Source of the DNA: Diphasiastrum complanatum
Taxonomy: Eukaryota > Streptophyta > Lycopodiopsida > Lycopodiales > Lycopodiaceae
Assembly: GCA_029204225.1 (NCBI GenBank)
Contig: CM055113.1
Span: 20,729,798 to 20,793,797 of the forward strand
Direction of reading: 5' to 3'
Length of the DNA: 64,000 bases
Shown: positions 33,280 to 45,086 of the stretch, in pieces
How the letters are laid out: every line of letters starts with the position of its first letter
Position numbering within the stretch: the first letter of the stretch is position 1
Made by a program: the position numbers and the translations under genes
Notes under the pieces: model-generated
Databases searched by the model: none
Seen by the model: the letters and a program-made list of their open reading frames with translations, nothing else
What the model was told of the DNA's origin: nothing

Positions 33280-35500
33280 ATAAAAAAAACTCGAAGTTGT
33301 AGATGACTAGTTAGCCAAGTGGTCCGGTTATTTTAATCTACACAGAATTCTTGAAGATAAAAAAATTGAGAGTGTTATTCTGTTCTTCAAGGGAAAGCTT
33401 CGTTGTGGTGACGTGACCTTCAACCAAAACCTACCACATGGGAAGAATTCAGAAAGTCGTTTGTGGTTGTAGATGACTCGGACTTCTACCAAAGATTTGT
33501 CGATCTCCAAATGGGTACTTGGAGTTTGGACTCGTACTTGCAAGATTTTATGGATTTATGAAATAAGATTCCCTCATTCGATGCAAAACTAGCACTATGG
33601 CGGTTTATCCTAGGTCTGCCTACAGATTATTAGAATGAGTGCAAGCGTAATGTGCTTCAAACTTTTGATGACGTCGTACAAGTCGCGAAAGCATATCATT
33701 CCACATTGGTGGCATCCAGAAAGCAATTACAGGCTAATCCATTTGGATCATCTGGACCTAGTCAGAACAAAGGAAAGAAAAGAGTTTGTGGTAATAAAAA
33801 TAAATCCAAGTATTTTGATGAACTAGATCAAGTTGCATCTGAGTTTAGACAAAAAAAAAAAAATTGTCTCGAAAAAAGACTAGAAGAAACAATTTGTCTT
33901 TTCATTGTAGTAAGCCTGGACACGTTATGAAATTCTATCCAAAATAAAAGAAAGACGCAACTCAAGTCATTGAGATGCCAAATAAAGAAAATCTTAAGTT
34001 GGAAATTAATAAGGTTAATTGTGAGTGTGATTGTGTACTGTTTCATTCTTGCCAAATGAATTATTTCGTTCGAAAGACACTGTTAAAGGACATGAAGTTA
34101 GTATTTTAGTGGACAATATATCTACTCATAATGTCATTAACTATGGTCATGTGTAGAAACTCGGCCTGGAAATTGAAGCCAGTAACAATAGATATTGAAT
34201 ATATCTAGCTTCAAGTGCAGAGTTGGAGACATGGGATGTTAAAGTTCCAAGACTCCCAGTTTGGATACAAGATTATAGAGAATTGATAGATTTCCATGTT
34301 TTAGGTTTAGCGCATATAGATATAATTCTAGGATATGAGTGGTTATTTAATAAGCATCCTGATATAGATTTTGAGAAGCATGTTCTCTCTTTTCAGGAGG
34401 ATAATGAAATAGTTACATTGTTTGGAGACAAATATGTGTATCCATCTGGGATGAGTCCATTTGCCAATGCAATGGAAATTTTTAATTTGTAGTATAAAGC
34501 TTATTCTTTATTTGCTAAGCCAATTTTGACTTTATCTGAAATGCATCTCAGTTGTGAATTGTCACAGATTCTTAACTCAGTATACTTAGATTAGGAGCAA
34601 ATTGATAAGAATATGATATTGTCTGAATTTAAAGATGTATTTCAGAAGAATTACCTCATGGAATACGTTGTCCAGATCGGTAGACCATAAGATTGAGTTA
34701 ATTACAGGTAGTCACCCTATCTCTAGACAACCATATAGGTTTTCCCAGGTAATCACCCTATCTCTCAGAAAGAAGAGATAGAGATTACTAAGCAAATTGA
34801 AAATTACTTGAAGATGGGTCATATTCAGCCAAGTAAGTTACCTTGGGGTGTTTCTTCTAAAAATAAAGAAAGATGGAGGCTTTCGATTGTGTGTTGACTA
34901 CAAGGGGTTGAATAAGGTAACTATTAAAAATAAATATCCTTTGCCTCCTATGAATGATCTGGTAGATCGATTAGGTGGAGCTAAATACTTCACAAAGATA
35001 GATCTTAGAACCGGATATCATCATATTAGGATTCATCCGAGTGATGTGCAAAAGACATGTTTTCAGACGAGATTCGGTCATTATGTTTTTCTCATGCTTC
35101 CTTTTGGATTGACGAATGCACCAGCTATGATTTTTTTTTACTATATCTAGGAAAGTGTGTGGTTGTATTCTTAAATGACATTCTCATCTATAGTAGGACT
35201 CTTAAGGAGCATTTGAGTCATCTTAAGACTGTCTTAGATATTCTCAGACGAGTGAAACTGTATGCTAAAGAATCTAAACTTGAGTTCTTTAAGCATGAGT
35301 TATTGTACCTTAGTCATAAGATCACCCGTAGTGGGTTGAAGATTGATGAGAGTAAGGTCAAGATAGTGCTTTTGAGAGGCCAATACCGAAAATGATTAGA
35401 GAAGTTAAATTTTTTATTGGTTTTACAGCTTTCTTTCATAAGTCAATTGAAGAGCATGCAAAGGTAGTTGGACCCTTAAATAATTTGACTACAGGTAGAG
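33280..35500 (+). mobile_element. Decayed Ty3/gypsy element G (gag, protease, RT)
   Basis: Gag remnants occupy 33,300-33,960, with a late CxxC/HxxxC-like knuckle around 33,900-33,945. The retropepsin-like region at 34,080-34,490 includes DIILGYEWL. RT spans about 34,700-35,390: [16 protein letters not shown], then [22 protein letters not shown] and LPFGLTNAP. The active-site box reads FLNDIL where FxDDIL is expected, so one catalytic aspartate is lost. The element breaks off near 35,500, before RNase H and integrase. Stops and frameshifts are frequent. Confidence 0.85.
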
Positions 35501-35546
35501 TTAATAAAAGAAAAAGAGAGGTCAACCTACTTAGAATCTGCTTCGA

Positions 35547-35780
35547 ACAGGAACGCAAATCATGCTAGACAGTAACATAGACAAAAAGCACTCTCCACAA
35601 CAAGCTCACATAGCAACTGTATTTCTCAAAATGAAATTACACTGTACATATAGTTCTTCACTCAGACAACCCATGCATGACCCAAGTTGTCATTGACGGG
35701 ACGTGTGTCCCGTCGACTCGCCTCGTGACGAGGCCAACTGATCCTTATCAACTGATAGGACCCACAGTGACACAATGATT
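35547..35780 (-). mobile_element. 3' LTR of copia element E (approximate edges)
   Basis: This segment repeats at 44,945-45,086 (GAACAGGAAC through GACAACCCATGCA). On the minus strand it follows a purine-rich tract (AAGGGAGAGAG near 35,800), as a 3' LTR should. The downstream copy is cut short by the LARD insertion at 45,087. Confidence 0.65.
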
Positions 35781-35851
35781 CTACTTTAATTCTAACTCTC
35801 TCCCTTAAAGTAGAGTCTACTTTTTATATAGTCATATACATAGCTTTAAAG

Positions 35852-38192
35852 TCAACAAACTTTAAGTACAAAATGTTTTGATTTAAACTTATCAAACTTT
35901 TCTTTAACAAGTGGCTTAGTGAAAATATCAACTAATTCTTCTTTTGTACTACAATGAACAACATGAATTTCATGACTCAGCAGCCTATCACAAATAAAGT
36001 GATACTGAATATCAATGTGTTTGGTTCTCGCATGGAACACTAGACTCTTTGCTAGCTGAATGCCACTTTGACTGTTGCTATGTATAGTTGTGGGATTTTT
36101 CTGTTTCATGCCAACTTCTTCCAAGATCTGTCTCAACCATATAGCTTCCTATGCTGCACTACACATTGCCTTATACTATGCTTCTATGGTGGATAGAGCA
36201 ATTGTACTTTGCTTCTTACTAGACCAGGAAAAGCAACTGCCACAAAGCTAGAATACATACCCTATGGTGGATCTACGATCGTCATAGTCACCTCCCCAAT
36301 CTGCATCCACATAGCCACATAACTTAGGTAAACCCTCATGCTTCCTATAGACCAAGCCATAATTTGAACTGCCTTTGACATAATGCAAAATGTGCTTAGC
36401 TGCCTTCCAATGTATTTTCGTAGGTGCTGTCATAAACTGACTTACAATACCAACAACATAGCATATATCTAGTCTAGTCGTGGTAAGGTAAATCAAGCTC
36501 CCTACTAACTGCCTATACAGCATAGCATCAAATGGCTGTGACTCATCAAGCTTAGAAAGCCTTTTACCTGGTTCAATAACAGTAAAAAAAAATGACAACA
36601 TTCTTGCAATGGTTGAGGTCGAGGTTCACTGGCTTGCAATCCTGCAACCTGAACTTGTGCAGCAACTCTCTGACATACTGCACCTGTGTTAAACCCACTT
36701 CGTGTCCTTTTTGCCACACCTCTACTCCAAGGCAATAATGCATTAGACTGAGATTTGTCATCTTGAAGTTCCATGAGGTCTTTCTTGATCATGTCTATCA
36801 TCTCTTGATTATTTTCCGTAATAATCAAGTCATCAACATAAAGAGAAATCAAAGTAACCATACCATCAAGGCATAAGACGTAAAGATTTGGATTAGAATG
36901 TGTTCTCACCATCCCCTTTGAACGAAAGTAGACATTAATCCTACTATACCACGCACGTGGTGCCTGTTTAAGACCATAAAGCACTTTCTTCAAGTGACAT
37001 ACTTTATTTTCCTATCCTTTCACTACAATGCCTTCAGGTTGATCCATGAACACCTCTTCTTCTAGCTCACCATTTAGAAAAGCAGATTTCACATTTATTT
37101 GATGCAAAGGCCAACCAAAATGTGAAGCTAAAGCAGCAAGTAGACGTAGAGTATTCCAGCTACATACTGGCTCAAAGGTCTCCTCATAGTTGATCCTTTT
37201 ACTTTGTGCATACCCTATGATCACCAATCTTGCTTTGTGCTTTGTTATACTTCCATCTGCATGGTACTTAGTCCTGTATACCCATTTTCAGCCAATGGGT
37301 TTCATACCCACTAGTGGTTCCACTAAGTCCCATGTGATATGCTTAGCAATTGACTCCATCTCCTCTCCCATGGCCTTGAGACAAATGTCATCATCCTTCG
37401 CTTCACCATAAGTCAAAGGTTCTTTGCTTTGAATAGTGCTAGATAAGAGAGCATAATTTGCTTCATACCTTTCAGGTTGTGTCTTCTCTCTTGTTGATCT
37501 TCGTAGCTCTCCCTGGCTAGATGATCCTGGAAAGTCATCCATGTCGCGGCTCTCCAACAATCTCTCAAACCACTTAGGGAGCTTCTTGTCAAGTGATCGG
37601 CTTCCTAGTGAAAATGTATCCCACGATACATCTTTCTCCTTGCATTTGTCACCTACAACTTCAATCCTTATTGCACCAAAGGATTTGTCCCTACCTCTCC
37701 AATCTGTATCTTGAGGTTGAGTAGTAGTATCTTGAGGTGTATCCTCGTGTCCATCACTAGGAAAGTCAATAAATGGATCATCATCAGGAGGTATCCTCAC
37801 TGTACCATCTTTTTCACTGGATGTGTCCGTCTTCTCAGCATCCTCGTCTTCATACATCTTAGATTCATCAAAGATGACATCATGGATGACATGTATTTTG
37901 TTCTCCACTGGATCAAAACATCTATAGCCCTTCACACGATCATCATATCCTAGGAATATACACTCGATAGCTTTCACATCAAGTTTACATCTCTCTTCCT
38001 TCGGAATGTGTACAAAGGCTTTACATCCAAAGATTCGCAAGTGGTTCACCTTTGGCTTCTTCTTCGTGAATGTCTCCTCAGGTATTATCTTTGGTATGGC
38101 AATGGTAGGACTTCTATTTTGAAGATAGATTGCCGTATTGCATGCTTCTGACCAAAAATCTTTTGGTAGTTTCATCTCAGCTAGCATAGATC
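35852..38192 (-). pseudogene. Copia pol of element E: integrase end, RT, RNase H (broken)
   Basis: Read on the minus strand from 38,192: LAEMKLPKDFWSEA and LRIFGCKAFVHIP (integrase end), a linker, RT amino segment GYAQSKRINYEETF, SAFLNGELEEEVFM, YGLKQAPRAWY and the catalytic box SLYVDDLI near 36,830. RNase H parts (YVDADWGGD, then TKHIDIQYHF, VDIFTKPL) end at 35,852. Frameshifts lie near 37,010 and 36,720. The protease, gag and integrase core are missing where element F is inserted. Confidence 0.85.
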
Positions 38193-41100
38193 TGATGGCG
38201 AAAAAAAATGCACTCAGAAAATGCAAATTCCAACTAGAACTCTGGTGACAAACTGATAAATATCTTGAACGATTCGCGAATAGTTTCATGAAACTTGAAT
38301 TATTTCTATTCGAGAATAATTCATGCCTGGATCAATCAGGCTTTGTAACACAATGAAACAAAACGAGACGAAATCTAAACGAAAACGAAATAAAGTGAAG
38401 TGAAGCGAAACTTAAACGAGCTCTAACATTGATTCATGCTGGAAGCATAGGGATCGCGAAATGACATGAAACAAAACGAAGCACAAGCATTCATGAAAAG
38501 ATCAATTAGGCTCTGTAATGAGATGAGACGAGACAAGGTGAAACAAGACGAAATGAAACGAAGCAAAACAAAACTTAGGTGAGCTCTGAAATTGATCTAC
38601 CCTTATAGCCAAGTGATCGCGAAGCGAAACACGAAGCGAAAGAATTCACGAACAAGATCAGTTCATCAAGAATTCAGATATGATTGTTGGTCACTACCGG
38701 CTATATCAATTTGACAATCCTTCAGAGTGTAGACAGACACTGCTGATTTACATTAACAGATTGATATAGCATTCAACAAGATTAAACCAAAGTGCGAAAT
38801 TGAATAGACAAGTGAATCAAACACATGAATTGTAGCAGACAAATTTTTATTCAAGATCATACAATCATACTGAATAATATGTGCACAACAGCTACAATAT
38901 TATCTATTGATCTTCTTGATTCTTCAAGCACTGCATGACAAATCCACGCAGTGCATTGGCGTGAGAGAAATACAGTTCTCTCACAAATTGTGTCTCACTT
39001 ACTAGTGGATTTTTGGATCTACAAATCCTCTACAAAATTGTCTCGCATGCAGGCGAACAAGTATTCTATATTTTTTCGTCTTCTGACTTCTTGTCTTGCT
39101 TACTAGCTTATAGTATTATGCATCAGACAGAAAGTATATAGTTTGCAAGCTTTTTCGTGTAGAGTCGTGTAACTTCCAGATTAGAAAGATGAAACATTTC
39201 CAACTAATTGCGAATTACAAGAGTGGCAGACTAGCCACAATCTAGAATAGTTTTGCTGATGTCATGATATCAGATCAAATATTTGTACCCCTTGGTACTT
39301 GGCTGATCTTCTTGGCCGTTCGTGGAGCAAGAATGATTTTGTGTCACAAAACAATTTTGTGTCGTGTGTCGCGAAATTGTTCGTGAACAATTTCGTTTTT
39401 TGTGTCTTTTCTATCAAAATCTGAGTGGAGAGCTAGCAAGGCTTTGGCACTAGAAACATTTTGTTTCTTCAGCTCCCTCTCAAAGCATGATAGCTTGATG
39501 ACTCCAAGATTGCTCCTCTGTTTCTCGAATAGACCTTTGTCTAAGGCCTTTTTGAAAATGGCAGCAACCATATCTTTCGTTCCAAAGAATGGTCTGCAAC
39601 ATCTTCTTCCCAATCAGATTCCTAATCAAGTGGTACTTGACTGCAATGTGTTTCGTCCTTGAGTAGGGTCTTTTGTCAGATATATTGCAGATGTATTGTC
39701 CATCTGCAAAACTAGAGGTTCATTTCTCGTTTTGCCTAATTCGTCAAGGAACTGTCTGAGCCAAATTATTTCGTTGGCCATCTTTGCTACTGCACATACT
39801 CTGCTTCGTAGGATGACTGAGCTACAATGGTCTGCTTCTTGCTGACCTAGAGAATTGCTACACCTGACGCGATGGTGCATCCTTCTGAGACACTTTTACA
39901 GTCATCCTTGAGAGATGCCCATCTAGCATCATTAAAGGAAAGCATCTGGAACCCTGTATAACGACAATAATACAATCGAAAATCTTTTGTTTATTGAAAA
40001 TACTGCAAAATTTGTTTTGCAATCTTCCAATGTGTCAAGTCTAGATTCGTGCAAAATTGTCTCATCCTGAACATAGCATAAGCAATGTCAGGACATGTGT
40101 TATCTACAAGGTACATCAACAATCCTATCAATTTCATGTATGGTGTGAGCTGCATCAATTCTCTCTCTTCTTCAGTCCTTGAACAGTTTTCATTCGTCAG
40201 TACTGTTCCTGCAAGCATTCGAGTATTCGCTCCTTTGCAATTCAGCATCCCGAAATCTTCTCGGAATTTCTGGGTGTATATGGACTGATAAAGATACAAC
40301 TTACCTCCCTCATAGTCCCTGTCAATATGTAAGCCAAGGTAACACTTGGCTTCTCCCAGATCTACAATCTCAAAATGTTTTAAAATATCATTCTTCACTT
40401 CAACAATCAACTTCTCACTCTTGCAGAGTATCAGAGTGTTGTCCACATACACAACCACAATGATGATCTTCCCATCTGTAATCCTCACATAGACATTGGA
40501 ATCAGCCATAAGTGGCTTGAATCCTAAGGACTTCAAGGCTTGATCTTTCTTCTTGTACCATTGTTGAGCTGACTGCTTCAGACCACAGATACTCCTATGC
40601 ATTCTGCATGTATAATTAGGAAGTGAATTTGAGACATATCCTGGGGGTTGATCCATGTAGACCTCTTCATCTAGCTCACCATGCAAGAAGGTTGTCTTCT
40701 CGTCTACAATGTGGTTCCTGAGGTCATAAGCAGCTGCATATGCAAATAGTAAACATAGGGACGAATGTTTCACGACAGGAGAGAACATCTTAGAATAGTC
40801 AATACCATATCTCTGAGAGAATCCCTTTGCTACAAGTCTTGCCTTATATTTTGAAACATATCCATCTGGTCCATACTTTAGCTTGTATACCCATTTGCAT
40901 TTTACAACCTTTCGCTTATCTGGTAATGGCTGCAACGTCCATACTTGGTTCTTCCTCATGGATTCCATCTCTTCATTCATGGCTTGGATCCATTTGTCCT
41001 TCTTTGGACATTCAATTGCCTCCTCGAATGTCTGTGATTTGCCACTGAATTCACAGAACTCTTCTGATTAGAAGTAGAGCTGCCTGGCACATATCTTGCT

Positions 41101-44100
41101 GGTGCTCTTCATTGTCTTGTTGACCTTCTAGGAGACCCTCCTATAACTACAATGCCTTTTCCTTTGTCTGATTTACTAGGTCCGAAACCATCTTGGTTTA
41201 TAGGTACTGTAGCAGAAGGCTGTCTCTCGAATCTTTCATCTTCTGATTCATCACTTGAATGCGAAGCGACTCAAAAATCTTCGTTTTCGTGTTCGTCTTC
41301 TACTCCCTTTGTCAATATAGTCGGCAAATCATAGTACTATCTTTCAAGAACTTCATAGCTGACAGGATCATCATTGGCCATTGTTCTGCTCTCATCAAAT
41401 CTGACATCTCTAATTGTCTTCACAAAGTTCATCTTTGGCATGTAGACTTTGTAGTATGACAAATTGTTGTCATATCCTACCAGATATCTCTGTTCAGCTT
41501 TCTCATCAAGATTCTTTTGAAGCTTATCAAGAATATGTGCATAAGCTACACAACCAAAATTTTTGATGTGAGCCAGATTGGGTTTTCTACCCCACCATTA
41601 TTCGTGTGGTGTCGTGTGAGGGACATTGGACTTTCCTGTCTAGTTCTAAATGTATGCAGCTATAACTACTGCTTCAACCCACAGTACTCTTGGAGCTTTT
41701 GAGTAGGCCATCATGCATCTAGCAGCTTCCATCAGAGGTCTATTCTTTCTTTCTACAACACTGTTGTGCTATAGTGTGTAAAATGCAGTCCTTCTATGAA
41801 TGATACCACAATCATTGCAGAAGTCAGTGAAACGATTTGAGATGTATTCACCACCTTGATCCAATATGATCTCCTTCACTTTGTTGCCAGTGCATCTTTT
41901 TTCCCAATTCACATACTTTGTCAATTTGTCAAATGCTTCTAATTTATTCTGAATAAAATACACTCTGGCAAATTTACTATAATCATCAATGAAGGTAATG
42001 TAATATTTCAAGTCTCCTACTGAGATCACATTGAAAGGCCCATAGATGTTAGAATGCACTAACTCCAGAATCTTGCTCATTTTGTAGGAGTCCTTAACAA
42101 ATGGAGTGCGTGACATCTTACCCTTCAGACATGCATCATAGGTGGTCGAACTGTTCACATTCGAGATGCTCACCCTTGTGATTGCTCCATGATGGCTTGC
42201 TTGGTATAGTGCCATTGAATTCATATGGCATAGTCTCCTATGTCATACAGTGTCTGGCCAATCGTCATGGTCTGATGCAATTGATCTGCAAGCAGGAATA
42301 TCTTCAGGTGATACAAATTGTCTTTTCTTCTGCCTTGAGTGATCAGGGTACTGGTACTAGCATCAACAACATTGCATGCTTCGTCCGAGAACGTCACACG
42401 CATCCTTGCATCAGCTATTATTGCCACAAAAAACAAGTCCTGTTGTAGTGTAGACACAAACAGAACATATTCAAGTCGTCTGTCTCTGCCATTCGTGTTG
42501 AGCCATAGTGAACCAATACCATTCACTTGATGTTTGGATTCATTTCCAAGAACAATGAATCTTGATGGATCTGCACTTCAAAAATCACACATGATTCGTC
42601 TTGATGTTATGAAGTGTGAGATAGCTCCTGAGTTTAGGATTACCTCCTGTGTCTTAGGTGTTGACAATACACACACATCTGCACAGATGTAGGTGGTCGA
42701 ATTATTTCTGTTCGATCTTTCTTCGCCCATTTTTGAGCTCTCTGGCTCCTCGACATAGGATGAACTATTATTGTTCTCCTGTCCACTTTGTGCTGATTTG
42801 TTTCATGGGTTCAGGTGGCAGTCCATGGCTGCATGACCCTTCTTGTGGCAGTGGATACACTCAATTTTTGGACTGAGCCAACACGAATCGATTGTGTGTC
42901 CTTCTCGTTTGTATCTCATGCGCACTTTGCTATTTTGACCTCCCCTTGTTCTTCCATTTGCCTATCCTGGTTCCCTCTGCTTGCCAATCACGATCCTGCT
43001 TTCAATCTAACTCCCTCTTAGGCTTGAATTGTTTCTTTGTCTTTTCTTTGTTGCCATAGAGGGCTTGGTCAGAAGCATCCTTGTGATCAAGGTGCTCTCG
43101 AGCCTCGACTTCTTCTCAAATCTCAAAAATTGCCTTTCCAAGAGTCATTGTAGGATCCTTTGCTAGTAGAATTCTGGTTGTCTGGCAGGATCTAGGTAAG
43201 GCTCTCAACAGATAAGTGAGCTGCTCCTCTACTGACACTACATTTTTTGCTCCAGAAATATGTAGTGAAAGGATTACATCCTAATAAAGGAAGTGAGATT
43301 TTTGTCATCCCACTGTAGGTTTGTCAGTTGATCTTCCAGCATCATTATTTGACTGCGTGATTTCGTTTGAAATCTATTGAGTAGTGTATCCCACATCTCT
43401 TTTGCTTTGGAGAGTGTAGCCATGTCAAGTGTGAGGCTATCCTCGATGGATGATGATAACAAGGATACTGCCTTTTCGTTCTTCTCCCTCCATTCACGTA
43501 GCTCCTTGCCTGTTGTTGTAGGCATCTCCTCGATGCCATCTACCCAGGGGAATAATCCTTCACCCTTTAGTATTAGCGAGGTCTGTATCCTCCATGCTAG
43601 GAAGTTAGATCCTGACGAATCCAGAACTGTACAGATCTTGGATTGTATGCTGCTGATTGCCATTGCTTCTGAATTCGTTTTCACTTGTTGATGGTTGTTT
43701 GTTTGAATTCTCAGCCCCTTGGATCTGATAGCTTTTTCAGCTATGTCATACTTTGACAAGGTAAGCTCTGATACCACTGATGGCGAAAAAAAATGCACTA
43801 AAAAAATGCAAATTCTAGCTAGAACTCTGGTGACAAATTGATAAAAATCTCTAACAATTCACGAACAGTTTTGCAAAACTCGAATTATTTATGATCAAGA
43901 ATAATTTGTGCTTGGATCAATCAGGCTCTGTAACACAAAGGAATGAAATGAGACAAAATCTAGATGCAAACGAAACAAAGTGAAGCGAAGTGAAGCTTAA
44001 ATGAGCTCTAACATTGATTCATGCTGGAAGCATAGAGATCGCGAAACGACACGAAATGAAATGAAGAACAAGCATTCGTGAAAAGATCAATTAGGCTCTC

Positions 44101-44783
44101 TAACGAGATGAGACGAGACGAGATGAGACAAGATGAAATGAAATGAAGCGAAACAAAACTTAGGTGGGCTCTGAAATTGATTTACCCTTATAGCCAAGTG
44201 ATCACGAAGCGAAACACGAAGTGAAAGGATTCACGAACAAGATCAGTTCATCAAGAATTTAGATATGATTGCTGGTCACTACCGGCTATATCATTGTTAT
44301 AATCCTTTAGAGTGTAGACAAACATTTGTACATTAACAAATTAATATAGCATTCAACAAGATCAAACCAAAGTGTGAAATTGAATAGACAAGTGAATCAG
44401 ACACACGAATTGTAGAAAACAAATTTTCATTCAAGATCATACAATCATACAGAATAATATGTGCACAACAGCTACAATATTATCTATTGATCTTCAAGCA
44501 CTGCATGACAGATCCACACAGTGCATTGGCGTGAGAGAACTACAGTTCTCTCACGAATCGTGTCTCGCTTACTAGTGGACTTCTGGATCTGCAGATCCTC
44601 TACAGAATTGTCTCGCATGCAGGCGGACAGGTATTCTGTATTTTTTCATCTTCTGACTTCTTGTCTTGCTTACCAGCTTACAGTATTATGCATCAAACAG
44701 AAAGTATATAGTTCGCAAAATTTTTCATATTACATCGTGTAACTTCCAAATTAGAAAGATTAAACATCTACAACTAATCACGC
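38193..44783 (-). mobile_element. Nearly complete Ty1/copia element F, nested in element E
   Basis: Two LTRs frame it. The 3' LTR is 38,193-39,272 (1,080 bp, TG...CA on the minus strand); the 5' LTR is 43,778-44,783 and lacks about 80 bp at its outer end. A primer-binding site with TGGTATCAGAGC lies inside 43,778. On the minus strand, gag starts at 43,663 (MAISSIQ) and the integrase is at 42,224-41,769 (FIDDYSK, LDQGGEY). RT is at 40,980-39,991, with its catalytic box read as YVDN instead of YVDD. RNase H pieces end at 39,344. Frameshifts separate gag, protease and RNase H. Both LTRs are rich in GAAAC/CGAAA words. Confidence 0.85.
39991..40980 (-). pseudogene. Reverse transcriptase of copia element F
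   Basis: An open frame of 329 codons: VWTLQPLPDKRKVV, then KYKARLVAKGFSQRYG, TFLHGELDEEVYM, ICGLKQSAQQWYKK and VVVYVDN. The last motif has N in place of the second catalytic aspartate, so polymerase activity is not expected. The frame ends just before RNase H at a stop. It is the longest intact retroelement frame in the window. Confidence 0.85.
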
Positions 44784-45086
44784 CTAGCAAACCTCTATAT
44801 GCTAGAAACCATGCACCAGTGCTTCACTTTCTATCTTTAGCCTGCTGTAGACCCCAAACTCTCAGAAGACTATTCTTCTCCCGAAGCTCTCTTCAACGAC
44901 GACACTATATTGTGGACATTCCCTGATCGGCTCTGATACCAACTTAAAATTTGCGAACAGGAACACAGATCATGCTACACAGTAACACAGACAGAAAACA
45001 CTCTCCACAACAAGCTCAAATAACAACTGTATTTCTCAAAATGAAATTACACTGTACATATAGTTCTTCACTCAGACAACCCATGC
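44784..45086 (-). mobile_element. 5' leader, primer-binding site and 5' LTR piece of copia element E
   Basis: On the minus strand the LTR piece (45,086-44,945) is followed by TTGGTATCAGAGCC (44,929-44,942) and a short leader that stops at element F. Gag through integrase core are lost between here and 38,192. Confidence 0.7.

Noticed and set aside
33652..33930. Independent small gene ending in a lysine-rich peptide
   Set aside because: Position and content match the end of gypsy gag in element G; the lysine run comes from an A-homopolymer.
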